A program made the position numbers and the translations under genes. Under the pieces are notes generated by a model that saw only the letters and a program-made list of their open reading frames with translations, was not told the DNA's origin and searched no databases. Positions 1 through 7,363 of a stretch of 40,234 nt of DNA are shown here, piece by piece. The DNA comes from RGIG1995 sp045658315 (lineage in GTDB: Bacteria > Bacillota > Clostridia > Oscillospirales > CAG-272): positions 1 to 40,234 of the forward strand of contig JAZOUV010000005.1 in the NCBI GenBank assembly GCA_045658315.1. Reading direction: 5' to 3'. Numbering within the stretch: the first letter of the stretch is position 1; every line of letters starts with the position of its first letter.

Positions 1-84
1 AATGGGTGATTTGTGTATAATTGTAGATAAAATAAAAAGAAAATTGTGCAAAACATAGAAAATTTTGCATAAAATAGAAGCTTG

Positions 85-113
85 TTGACAATTATAAAAA
101 GTGGTGATATAAT
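85..113 (+). promoter_or_regulatory. sigma-A promoter of the str operon
   Basis: TTGACA (85-90) and TATAAT (108-113) are separated by 17 bases, an exact match to the housekeeping consensus. Transcription should start near 120, about 65 bases upstream of rpsL. A promoter here implies that rpsL-rpsG-fusA-tuf can be transcribed independently of any gene to the left. Confidence 0.9.
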
Positions 114-135
114 CTATTGTATCTACGTATGCATA

Positions 136-149
136 GGCATAGTTATGCC
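136..149 (+). promoter_or_regulatory. small palindrome in the rpsL 5' leader
   Basis: GGCATA and TATGCC form an inverted repeat (136-141 and 144-149) in the transcribed leader between the promoter and the ribosome site. As RNA it would form a 5-bp hairpin with an AGTT loop. It resembles no known ribosomal-protein leader family that I recognise, so any role, such as an operator or a stabilising 5' hairpin, is a guess. Confidence 0.3.
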
Positions 150-186
150 CATTTATGAGTAGAAAAATTGAAGAAGGAGGAAGAAT

Positions 187-597
187 ATGCCAACCTTTAA
201 CCAGTTAGTAAAGCAGGGCAGATCAGAGAAGACATACAAGTCTAAGGCTCCCGTTCTCCAGAAGGGTTTCAATACCATTAAGAACGCTCCTACAGACCTC
301 AGTGCTCCTCAGAAGCGTGGTGTATGCACCAAAGTTTCTACAACAAGCCCTAAGAAGCCTAACTCAGCTCTCCGTAAAATTGCGAGAGTACGTTTGACAA
401 ACGGTCTTGAAGCTACGACTTATATCCCCGGTATAGGCCACAACCTTCAGGAACACTCGGTTGTACTCATCAGAGGCGGAAGGGTTAGAGACCTCCCCGG
501 TGTGCGTTATCACATCATCAGAGGTAGCTTGGATGCTCAGGGCGTTGCAAACCGCAAGCAGAGCCGTTCCAAGTACGGTGCAAAGAGACCTAAGTAA
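187..597 (+). CDS. rpsL: 30S ribosomal protein S12
   Basis: S12 sits at the decoding centre of the 30S subunit and contributes to translational accuracy. The 136-residue product carries the diagnostic PKKPNSALRK block (residues 55-64), the GHNLQEHSVVLIRGGRV block and the RSKYGAKRPK end. The start is fixed by AAGGAGG at 174-180, six bases before ATG. It is first in the rpsL-rpsG-fusA-tuf operon. The Lys at the classic streptomycin position 43 (M. tuberculosis numbering; K56 here) is conserved. The second resistance position, 88, is Arg (R101 here, codon AGA at 487-489) rather than the usual Lys. The following Asp (D102), the target of RimO methylthiolation in other bacteria, is present. Confidence 0.98.
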   Translation: MPTFNQLVKQGRSEKTYKSKAPVLQKGFNTIKNAPTDLSAPQKRGVCTKVSTTSPKKPNSALRKIARVRLTNGLEATTYIPGIGHNLQEHSVVLIRGGRVRDLPGVRYHIIRGSLDAQGVANRKQSRSKYGAKRPK

Positions 598-769
598 GAC
601 TCTGTACCACATTTTATTTTAAGGTAACACATGAATATCGTCATTGCGATTATCCGAATGACCGGTACTTATTTATATATAAATATTTAACCGCCTCGGA
701 AAAAGCATGTACGAAGTTATTCTTCGAGTACCTATGAATTCATTATTATTTATGAAGGAGGGAAGATCC
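598..769 (+). promoter_or_regulatory. rpsL-rpsG intercistronic region with hairpin, possible S7 control site
   Basis: This is a 172-base gap in an operon whose other gaps are under 30 bases. Bases 709-731 fold as a hairpin: CGAAG pairs with CTTCG across a TTATT loop, and GTA pairs with TAC below a two-base AG bulge. It ends 23 bases before the S7 ribosome site. In E. coli, S7 represses its own translation by binding the rpsL-rpsG intercistronic region. The unusual length and the hairpin make an analogous site possible here, but no sequence match to the E. coli site is claimed. Confidence 0.35.
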
Positions 770-1240
770 GTGCCAAGAAGAGGTAAAATTGCTAAGAGAG
801 ATGTATTGCCCGATCCTTTGTACAACTCAAAGTTGGTTACAAAGCTTATCAACAACATTATGTTGGACGGTAAGAAGGGCGTTGCTCAGAAGATCGTTTA
901 CGAGGCTTTCGCAGCTGTAGAAGCAAAGACAGGTAAGCCCGCACTCGAACAGTTCAATGCTGCCATGGAAAACGTTATGCCTGTACTTGAAGTAAAGGCT
1001 CGCCGTGTAGGTGGTTCAACATATCAGGTTCCTATGGAAGTTAGAGCAGAAAGAAGACAGACACTCGGCCTTCGTTGGTTGACAGCATTCTCAAGAACTC
1101 GTGGCGAGAAGACAATGGCTGAAAGACTCGCAAACGAAATTATGGATGCAATCAACAGCACAGGCGGTGCTTTCAAGAAGAAAGAAGAAACACACAGAAT
1201 GGCTGAAGCTAATAAGGCTTTTGCACATTACAGATATTAA
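770..1240 (+). CDS. rpsG: 30S ribosomal protein S7
   Basis: S7 is the primary assembly protein of the 30S head and contacts the E-site tRNA. The product begins PRRGKIAKRDVLPDPLYNS after the initiator and contains the ARRVGGSTYQVPMEV and ERRQTLGLRWL blocks typical of the family. The start is GTG at 770, placed by AAGGAGG at 755-761. That gives 156 residues, the standard S7 length. An upstream ATG at 707 would add 21 residues with no family counterpart, so it was not used. It lies second in the str operon, 29 bases before fusA. Confidence 0.97.
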   Translation: MPRRGKIAKRDVLPDPLYNSKLVTKLINNIMLDGKKGVAQKIVYEAFAAVEAKTGKPALEQFNAAMENVMPVLEVKARRVGGSTYQVPMEVRAERRQTLGLRWLTAFSRTRGEKTMAERLANEIMDAINSTGGAFKKKEETHRMAEANKAFAHYRY

Positions 1241-1268
1241 TGCCGCATAAAATTAAGGAGATATTATA

Positions 1269-3356
1269 ATGCCAAGAGAATATACACTTGAAAAAACACG
1301 TAATATAGGCATTATGGCACATATCGACGCCGGTAAGACAACCACTACAGAGCGTATCCTGTTCTATACAGGTAAGACTCATAAGATGGGTGAAACACAC
1401 GACGGCGGAGCAACGATGGACTGGATGGTTCAGGAGCAGGAAAGAGGTATTACAATTACTTCTGCTGCTACAACATGTTTCTGGAAGAACCACCGTATCA
1501 ACATCATTGATACTCCCGGACACGTTGACTTTACTGTTGAAGTTGAGCGTTCGCTCAGAGTTCTCGACGGTTCAGTAACAGTATTGTGTGCTAAGGGCGG
1601 CGTTGAGCCTCAGTCTGAAACCGTTTGGCGTCAGGCTGATAAATACGGCGTACCGCGTATGGCATATGTTAACAAGATGGATATTATGGGTGCAAACTTC
1701 TACCGTGTTGTTGACATGATGCATGAAAGACTTAAGGCGAACGCTGTGCCGATTCAGCTCCCCATCGGTGCTGAGGATACTTTTAGAGGTATCATCGACC
1801 TTCTTAATATGGAAGCTGACGTATATTACGATGAATTAGGAAAAGATATGCGTGTCGAACCCATTCCGGAAGACATGCTTGAAATGGCTCAGGAATACCG
1901 TGCAAAGCTTATTGAAGCTGTTGCTGAAACAGACGATAAGTTGCTTGACAAGTTCTTCAATGATGAAGAAATCACTGTAGAAGAGCTTAAGGTTGCTATT
2001 CGTAAAGCTACTATTGCAAACCAGATAGTTCCCGTTGTATGCGGAACTTCTTATAAGAACAAGGGTGTTCAGAAGCTCCTCGATGCTATTATCGATTACA
2101 TGCCTGCACCTACTGACGTTCCCGATATCGGTGGTATTAACCCCGATACTCAGCAGGAAGAAACTCGTCCTTCTTCTGATGACGAACCCTTTGCTGCTCT
2201 TGCATTCAAGATTATGACCGACCCCTTCGTAGGAAAGCTCTGTTTCTTCCGTGTTTACTCCGGTGTTATTGAAACAGGTTCAACTGCTTACAATACTACT
2301 AAGGGTGCAAAGGAAAGATTCGGTCGTATTCTTCAAATGCACTCCAATGACCGTCAGGATATAGACAAGTGCTATGCAGGTGATATCGCAGCTGTTGTAG
2401 GCGTTAAGAATACAACAACAGGTGATACACTTTGTGACGAAAAGCATCCTATTATCCTTGAATCGATGGAATTCCCGGATCCCGTTATCCGTGTTGCTAT
2501 CGAGCCTAAGACCAAGGCAGGTCAGGAGAAATTGGGTATTGCTTTATCAAAGCTTGCTGAAGAAGACCCCACATTCAGAACTTATACAGATGATGATACC
2601 GGACAAACAATTATTGCCGGTATGGGTGAATTGCACCTTGAGATCATCGTTGACCGTTTGCTTCGCGAATTTAAGGTTGAAGCTAACGTAGGTAAGCCTC
2701 AGGTTTCCTACAAAGAAACCATCAGAAAGTCTGCATACTCCGATACGAAGTACGCTCGTCAGTCCGGTGGTAAAGGTCAGTACGGTCACGTTAAAATTAC
2801 TATTGAACCTAATGAAGCCGGCAAGGGCTATGAATTTATTAACAAGGTTGTCGGCGGTGCTATTCCTAAGGAATATATCCCCGCAGTAGATGCAGGTATC
2901 CAGGGTGCTATGCTCACAGGTACAGTTGCAGGTTACAACGTTGTTGACGTAAAGATTACCCTTGAAGACGGTTCTTACCACGAAGTTGACTCTTCTGAAA
3001 TGGCGTTTAAGATTGCCGGTTCTATGGCATTCAAGGATGCGATGAAGAAGGCAGATCCCGTTCTTACAGAGCCTGTAATGAAGGTAGTTGTTATAACTCC
3101 CGAAGATTACATGGGCGATGTAATCGGCGACCTTAACTCAAGACGTGGTCAGATTCAGTCTATGGAAGCAGTATCGGGTGCACAAGAAATTAAGGCATTC
3201 GTACCTCTGTCCGAAATGTTTGGTTACGCAACAGACCTCCGTTCCAAGACACAGGGACGCGGTCAGTACTCTATGGAGCCCAGCCACTTTGCTGAAGTTC
3301 CGAAATCAATTATGGAAACATTGGTTTCCGCAAGAATGAAAGATCAAAATAAGTAA
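1269..3356 (+). CDS. fusA: elongation factor G
   Basis: EF-G is the GTPase that drives translocation of tRNA and mRNA on the ribosome and, with RRF, recycles ribosomes. The 695-residue protein has all G motifs: AHIDAGKTTTT (residues 17-27, P-loop), RGITIT, DTPGHVDF and NKMD. Domains III-V follow, including the GQYGHVK segment of domain IV. Length is normal for a bacterial EF-G. AAGGAG at 1255-1260 precedes the ATG by eight bases. It is third in the str operon and 21 bases upstream of tuf. Confidence 0.98.
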   Translation: MPREYTLEKTRNIGIMAHIDAGKTTTTERILFYTGKTHKMGETHDGGATMDWMVQEQERGITITSAATTCFWKNHRINIIDTPGHVDFTVEVERSLRVLDGSVTVLCAKGGVEPQSETVWRQADKYGVPRMAYVNKMDIMGANFYRVVDMMHERLKANAVPIQLPIGAEDTFRGIIDLLNMEADVYYDELGKDMRVEPIPEDMLEMAQEYRAKLIEAVAETDDKLLDKFFNDEEITVEELKVAIRKATIANQIVPVVCGTSYKNKGVQKLLDAIIDYMPAPTDVPDIGGINPDTQQEETRPSSDDEPFAALAFKIMTDPFVGKLCFFRVYSGVIETGSTAYNTTKGAKERFGRILQMHSNDRQDIDKCYAGDIAAVVGVKNTTTGDTLCDEKHPIILESMEFPDPVIRVAIEPKTKAGQEKLGIALSKLAEEDPTFRTYTDDDTGQTIIAGMGELHLEIIVDRLLREFKVEANVGKPQVSYKETIRKSAYSDTKYARQSGGKGQYGHVKITIEPNEAGKGYEFINKVVGGAIPKEYIPAVDAGIQGAMLTGTVAGYNVVDVKITLEDGSYHEVDSSEMAFKIAGSMAFKDAMKKADPVLTEPVMKVVVITPEDYMGDVIGDLNSRRGQIQSMEAVSGAQEIKAFVPLSEMFGYATDLRSKTQGRGQYSMEPSHFAEVPKSIMETLVSARMKDQNK

Positions 3357-3377
3357 TATTTTAGGAGGAAAACTAAA

Positions 3378-4583
3378 ATGGCAAAGGAAATATTTGAACG
3401 TACGAAACCCCATGTCAACATTGGTACTATCGGCCACGTTGACCACGGTAAGACAACTCTTACAGCAGCTATCACAAAGACACTTTCTCTCAACAACGAT
3501 AAGATCGAGTTCCAGGCATACGATCAGATCGACAACGCTCCCGAAGAAAGAGCAAGAGGTATCACAATCAACACAAGACACGTTGAGTATGAGACAGATA
3601 ATCGTCACTACGCACACGTTGACTGCCCCGGACACGCTGACTATGTTAAAAACATGATCACCGGTGCTGCTCAGATGGACGGTGCTATCCTCGTTGTTGC
3701 TGCATCTGACGGTCCTCTTCAGCAGACTCGTGAGCACGTTCTCCTCGCTCGTCAGGTTAACGTTCCTCAGATCGTTGTATTCATGAACAAGACAGACCTT
3801 GTTGATGACGAAGAACTTCTCGAACTCGTTGAAATGGAAATCCGTGATCTCCTTTCTCAGTACGAATTCGACGGTGACAACACACCTATCATCCGTGGTT
3901 CTGCAAGAACTGCTCTTGAATCCACAAACACAGACATCAACGCTCCCGAATATGCTCCTATCATGGAACTCATGGCAGCAGTTGACGAATACATTCCTAC
4001 TCCCGACAGACAGGCTGACCTTCCCTTCCTTATGCCTGTAGAAGACGTATTCTCTATCTCCGGTCGTGGTACAGTTGCTACCGGTAGAGTTGAACGTGGT
4101 ACAGTTAAGGTTTCTGACACTGTTGAGATCGTTGGTCTCGCAGCTGAAAACAAGACAACTGTTGTTACTGGTGTTGAAATGTTCCACAAGCTTCTCGATC
4201 AGGCTGAAGCAGGCGACAACGTAGGTCTTCTTCTTCGTGGTGTTGCAAAGAACGAAATCGAAAGAGGACAGGTTCTCTGTAAGCCCGGTTCTATCCAGCC
4301 TCACACCAAGTTTGTTGGTCAGGTTTATATCCTTACAGAAAAAGAAGGCGGACGTCAGAAGCCCTTCTTCTCCGGTTACAGACCTCAGTTCTACCTCAGA
4401 ACAACAGACGTGACCGGTATTATCAACCTTCCTGAAGGCGTTGAAATGTGCAAACCCGGTGATAACGTTGACATGACTGTTGAACTTATCACTCCCGTAG
4501 CTATCGAAAAGGGTCTCCGTTTTGCTATCCGTGAAGGTGGTAGAACAGTTGGTTCCGGCGTTGTTTCCGAAATCATTGAATAA
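3378..4583 (+). CDS. tuf: elongation factor Tu
   Basis: EF-Tu delivers aminoacyl-tRNA to the ribosomal A site as a GTP complex. The 401-residue product carries GHVDHGKTTLT (P-loop), RGITINT, DCPGHADYVKNMITGAAQMD and NKTD. Domain 2 has SGRGTVATGRVERG, and the protein ends in a normal domain 3. A strong AGGAGG lies at 3363-3368. It closes the str operon and is followed by an intrinsic terminator at 4623-4653. No second tuf copy is visible in the window. Codon use is highly biased, as expected for a very highly expressed gene. Confidence 0.98.
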   Translation: MAKEIFERTKPHVNIGTIGHVDHGKTTLTAAITKTLSLNNDKIEFQAYDQIDNAPEERARGITINTRHVEYETDNRHYAHVDCPGHADYVKNMITGAAQMDGAILVVAASDGPLQQTREHVLLARQVNVPQIVVFMNKTDLVDDEELLELVEMEIRDLLSQYEFDGDNTPIIRGSARTALESTNTDINAPEYAPIMELMAAVDEYIPTPDRQADLPFLMPVEDVFSISGRGTVATGRVERGTVKVSDTVEIVGLAAENKTTVVTGVEMFHKLLDQAEAGDNVGLLLRGVAKNEIERGQVLCKPGSIQPHTKFVGQVYILTEKEGGRQKPFFSGYRPQFYLRTTDVTGIINLPEGVEMCKPGDNVDMTVELITPVAIEKGLRFAIREGGRTVGSGVVSEIIE

Positions 4584-4622
4584 TTTTTAAAGATAATATT
4601 TAAAAAATATTTCTACAAAAAG

Positions 4623-4653
4623 CAGGCAGAGTTTTTACTCTGTCTGTTTTTTT
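4623..4653 (+). terminator. intrinsic terminator of the str operon
   Basis: CAGGCAGAG (4623-4631) pairs with CTCTGTCTG (4638-4646), with one G-T wobble, and is followed by seven T. Flanking A and T runs extend the pairing. It separates tuf from the riboflavin unit. Confidence 0.9.
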
Positions 4654-4665
4654 GCTTGATAGTAC

Positions 4666-4694
4666 TTGACAATTTGATATAACACGCATATAAT
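4666..4694 (+). promoter_or_regulatory. sigma-A promoter of the FMN riboswitch-ribU unit
   Basis: TTGACA (4666-4671) and TATAAT (4689-4694) have a 17-base spacer. The predicted start, near 4701, lies just before the riboswitch. Confidence 0.9.
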
Positions 4695-4703
4695 AATAAC
4701 AAC

Positions 4704-4822
4704 AGCTTCGGGGCGGGGCGGAAATCCCCACCGGCGGTACAGCCCGCGAGCCGTTTTCGTGTTTTAAGAAAACGGTTGATTTGGTGAAATTCCAAAGCCG
4801 ACGGTTACAGTCCGGATGAAAG
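4704..4822 (+). ncRNA. FMN riboswitch (RFN element)
   Basis: The conserved RFN blocks appear in order: a GGGGCGGGGCGGAAATCCCC-like start, ACCGGCGGTA, AGCCCGCGAGC, a variable hairpin built from CCGTTTTC and GAAAACGG, TTGGTGAAATTCCAAAGCCGACGG and ACAGTCCGGATGAAAGA (split into its blocks here). It binds flavin mononucleotide. Placed between a promoter and a terminator ahead of ribU, it should stop transcription of the riboflavin transporter when FMN is plentiful. Confidence 0.95.
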
Positions 4823-4854
4823 AAGAATGGTTATAATGTTGTTATGTTATAATT

Positions 4855-4889
4855 ATGCTCTCCGACAAGCGGAGGGCATTTATTTTTAT
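4855..4889 (+). terminator. expression-platform terminator of the FMN riboswitch
   Basis: ATGCTCTCCG (4855-4864) pairs with CGGAGGGCAT (4870-4879) around an ACAAG loop, then a T-rich run follows. The sequence between aptamer and hairpin can form alternative pairings, as expected for an attenuating riboswitch. Confidence 0.85.
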
Positions 4890-4906
4890 ATTTGAGTGAG
4901 GTAATT

Positions 4907-5584
4907 ATGAAAACAAATCAAATAAAAAAATTGACTGTACTGTCGATGATATGTGCACTTGGTTTTATTGCAATCTTTTTTTTCAGATTTAACGTTGGAT
5001 TTTTGACATTCGACTTTAAGGATGCAATTATGTCGGTTGGTGCATTTTTATACGGTCCTATTGCAGGTTTTGCCTGTGGTATTCTTGTGCCTGTACTTGA
5101 ATCGGTTACGGTTGGTGATACGGGTATCTACGGACTGATTATGGACATTCTTTCAAGTGTCTCGTTCCTCGTTCCGTGCGGTTTGGTATATAAATATAAG
5201 AGATCTTTTTCGGGAGCAATAATTGCTGCTGTAATCTCGGTAGTATCTGTAATCGTCGTAATGTCACTTGCTAATATTATAATTACCCCTTTATACACGG
5301 GTGCATCGAGAACAGAAATTGTGGGTATGATTCCTACTCTGTTGTTCCCGTTTAATTTAAGTAAAGGTTTGATGAATGCGGGCGTAATGCTTTTGATATA
5401 CAAGCCCGTTACTCAGATACTTCGTAAGACAAGAATGCTGCCCATATCTAAGCACGAAACCAATATGAAGAGTGCAAAGTCAGTGTTGCTTGCGGTTGGT
5501 GCATTAGTTGTACTTGCAATAGGTGCAATTATCATAATTTACGGACTCGAAGGAAGATTTGATCTTTTTAGTGCAAAAGGTTGA
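4907..5584 (+). CDS. ribU: riboflavin ECF transporter S component RibU
   Basis: RibU is the membrane substrate-capture subunit that binds riboflavin and works with a shared ECF module (EcfA, EcfA', EcfT); none of those is in this window. The 225-residue protein is strongly hydrophobic, with about six membrane spans. It has the FLTFDFKDAIMSVGAFLYGP segment near residues 33-52, similar to the FDFKD stretch of RibU proteins. The start is ATG 4907, with GTGAGG at 4896-4901 ahead of it; a TTG 15 bases upstream would leave no room for a ribosome site. The FMN riboswitch directly upstream strongly supports riboflavin as substrate. The stop codon overlaps the -35 hexamer of the next promoter. Confidence 0.93.
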   Translation: MKTNQIKKLTVLSMICALGFIAIFFFRFNVGFLTFDFKDAIMSVGAFLYGPIAGFACGILVPVLESVTVGDTGIYGLIMDILSSVSFLVPCGLVYKYKRSFSGAIIAAVISVVSVIVVMSLANIIITPLYTGASRTEIVGMIPTLLFPFNLSKGLMNAGVMLLIYKPVTQILRKTRMLPISKHETNMKSAKSVLLAVGALVVLAIGAIIIIYGLEGRFDLFSAKG

Positions 5585-5609
5585 CAAAATCCGACGTATC
5601 GTATATAAT
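5581..5609 (+). promoter_or_regulatory. sigma-A promoter of the SAM riboswitch-metK unit
   Basis: TTGACA (5581-5586) and TATAAT (5604-5609) have a 17-base spacer. The -35 hexamer contains the TGA stop codon of ribU (5582-5584), and no terminator lies between the two units. Confidence 0.9.
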
Positions 5610-5635
5610 ATTTAATGTTATTTAATTGAATATTC

Positions 5636-5733
5636 CCTTATCAAGAGTGGCAGAGGGACAGGCCCTATGATGCCACGGCAACCTGTAATTTAGTCAAGGT
5701 GCCAAATCCTGCGGAAATATCCGAAAGATGAGG
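5636..5733 (+). ncRNA. SAM-I riboswitch (S-box)
   Basis: The S-box blocks are clear: CTTATCAAGAGTGGCAGAGG, GACAGGCCCTATGATGCC, ACGGCAACCTGT, AAGGTGCCAAATCCTGC and CCGAAAGATGAGG. The P1 helix pairs CCTTATC with GATGAGG. It binds S-adenosylmethionine and precedes metK, the SAM synthetase gene, giving direct product feedback. Confidence 0.96.
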
Positions 5734-5742
5734 TTAATTTTT

Positions 5743-5770
5743 GCCGCTTCTTTCGAGGCGGTTTTTGTTT
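5743..5770 (+). terminator. expression-platform terminator of the SAM-I riboswitch
   Basis: CCGCTTC (5744-5750) pairs with GAGGCGG (5755-5761) around a TTTC loop, followed by a T-rich run. It should form when SAM is bound. Confidence 0.88.
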
Positions 5771-5807
5771 TGTTTACTATAATCTTTTGTTATATGGAGG
5801 AAAAAGA

Positions 5808-6986
5808 ATGAAGAAGTTTTTGTTTACGTCGGAATCGGTAACAGAGGGACATCCCGACAAGGTTTGCGATAAAATAAGCGACGCTGTGCTTGACGCTATG
5901 CTCAAAGAGGATCCCAAATCAAGAGTTGCTTGTGAAACGGTGGTTACAACAGGTCTCGTTATGGTTATGGGTGAAATTACGACTAAGGCTCATATAGATA
6001 TTCAGTCTGTCGTAAGAAATACAATTAAGGAAATAGGTTATACGAAGTCGGATTACGGTTTTAGCTACGACTCATGTGCGGTTATAAACTCTATCCACGA
6101 ACAGTCTCCCGATATTGCTATGGGTGTAAATGAGTCCGAAGAGGCTAAGAGAGGCGAAATTTCCGACAATCTTAACGAGGGTGCGGGCGACCAGGGTATG
6201 ATGTTCGGTTATGCTTGTAACGAAACCGAAGAGCTTATGCCTATGCCCATTTCTCTTTCTCACAAACTTGCAAAGCAGCTTACCAAGGTTAGAAAAGAAG
6301 GTTTGCTAACCTATCTCCGTCCCGACGGCAAAACACAGGTAACTGTAGAATACGTAGATGATAAGCCGGTTCGCGTTGATACTGTTCTTATTTCTACACA
6401 GCATGACCCGGAGGCAACTCAGGAACAGATAAGAAATGACCTCATTGAGAGAGTTATTAAGCCTATTATTCCAGCAGAATTGCTTGACGAAAATACAAAA
6501 TATTTTGTAAATCCTACGGGCAGATTTGTTATAGGCGGACCTGCAGGAGACTCGGGGCTTACGGGCAGAAAGATTATTGTTGATACATACGGCGGTTATG
6601 CAAGACACGGCGGCGGAGCTTTTTCGGGCAAGGATCCCACCAAGGTGGACCGTTCCGCGGCTTATGCTGCACGTTATATCGCTAAAAACATCGTAGCATC
6701 GGGAATTGCAGACAAATGTGAGGTTGAAATTGCGTATGCTATCGGTGTTGCGAAGCCCCTTTCGGTTATGATAGATACGTTTGGTACGGGTAAGATAAGC
6801 GAAGAGAGAATTTCTGAAATTGTAACGGAGCTCGTTGACCTTAGACCTTCGGCGATTATCGAGAGATTTGAGCTTCGCCGTCCTATCTACAGTCCGGTTG
6901 CTGCATACGGACACATGGGCAGAGAAGACATTAATGCTCCTTGGGAAAGACTTGATATTGCTCAGCAAATTAAGAAATTTATATAA
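5808..6986 (+). CDS. metK: S-adenosylmethionine synthetase
   Basis: MetK makes S-adenosylmethionine from methionine and ATP. The 392-residue product has the family signatures SVTEGHPDKVCDKISDA near the N-terminus, GAGDQGMMFGYA in the middle and GGGAFSGKDPTKVDRSAAY near residue 260. GGAGG at 5796-5800 places the ATG at 5808; an in-frame upstream start at 5787 has no ribosome site. It is controlled by the SAM-I riboswitch upstream. It has no cotranscribed neighbour unless reading continues through the hairpin at 7007-7040. Confidence 0.97.
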   Translation: MKKFLFTSESVTEGHPDKVCDKISDAVLDAMLKEDPKSRVACETVVTTGLVMVMGEITTKAHIDIQSVVRNTIKEIGYTKSDYGFSYDSCAVINSIHEQSPDIAMGVNESEEAKRGEISDNLNEGAGDQGMMFGYACNETEELMPMPISLSHKLAKQLTKVRKEGLLTYLRPDGKTQVTVEYVDDKPVRVDTVLISTQHDPEATQEQIRNDLIERVIKPIIPAELLDENTKYFVNPTGRFVIGGPAGDSGLTGRKIIVDTYGGYARHGGGAFSGKDPTKVDRSAAYAARYIAKNIVASGIADKCEVEIAYAIGVAKPLSVMIDTFGTGKISEERISEIVTELVDLRPSAIIERFELRRPIYSPVAAYGHMGREDINAPWERLDIAQQIKKFI

Positions 6987-7006
6987 AACTGCTAATTGAA
7001 CATTAG

Positions 7007-7040
7007 TCCCCCTTATTGCATATTATGTGAATAAGGGGGA
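7007..7040 (+). promoter_or_regulatory. hairpin after metK that buries the next ribosome site
   Basis: TCCCCCTTATT (7007-7017) is perfectly complementary to AATAAGGGGGA (7030-7040), an 11-bp stem with a 12-base loop. No T run follows, so it is a poor intrinsic terminator. The right arm contains AAGGGGG (7033-7039), the only ribosome-site-like sequence before the ATG at 7046. The structure may therefore reduce translation of the downstream gene. Confidence 0.6.
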
Positions 7041-7045
7041 TTCCT

Positions 7046-7363
7046 ATGTTAAGTACTCTTTTAGATATAATACTGGCATTATTTGCTGTTTACGGCGGAT
7101 ATTGCTTATATATAAATTTGGTTTACATATTATTCTGCAGAAACAAATCGAAAATTTGCTTGGCATATATGACAAAAGAAAATAATAATAATTTTTCTGA
7201 AATTTTTTTTGCAAAAAAGGCCTTTTTGGGGAGAAGTCATGTTATAATATTGGTAGAATGTGATTCAGGGGATAGTATTCTCAAAGAAATACAGGAAAAA
7301 GCATCGGGAACTGTTGTTTACCGTGCGGAAAGGATAGACGGATATGAGCGACAATTTTACTAA
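7046..7363 (+). CDS. small single-span membrane protein of unknown function
   Basis: I do not recognise this 105-residue protein. Residues about 3-28 form one hydrophobic segment (LLDIILALFAVYGGYCLYINLVYILFC, split here at its ends), and the rest looks cytoplasmic. The soluble half contains HVIILVECDSGDSIL and a charged C-terminus. The ATG is six bases after AAGGGGG, which lies in the right arm of a strong hairpin. The 3' end overlaps recD2 by 20 bases, so the two are translated as a unit. Conserved short ORFs ahead of recD2 are plausible, but no function can be inferred from sequence. Confidence 0.7.
   Translation: MLSTLLDIILALFAVYGGYCLYINLVYILFCRNKSKICLAYMTKENNNNFSEIFFAKKAFLGRSHVIILVECDSGDSILKEIQEKASGTVVYRAERIDGYERQFY

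Noticed and set aside
3306..4304. A 332-codon minus-strand frame opposite tuf
   Set aside because: It lies wholly against EF-G/EF-Tu, is rich in Cys and Ser from reverse reading of biased codons, has no ribosome site and resembles nothing.
4892..4906. Earlier TTG start for ribU
   Set aside because: It sits in the terminator T run region and leaves no ribosome site; ATG 4907 has one.
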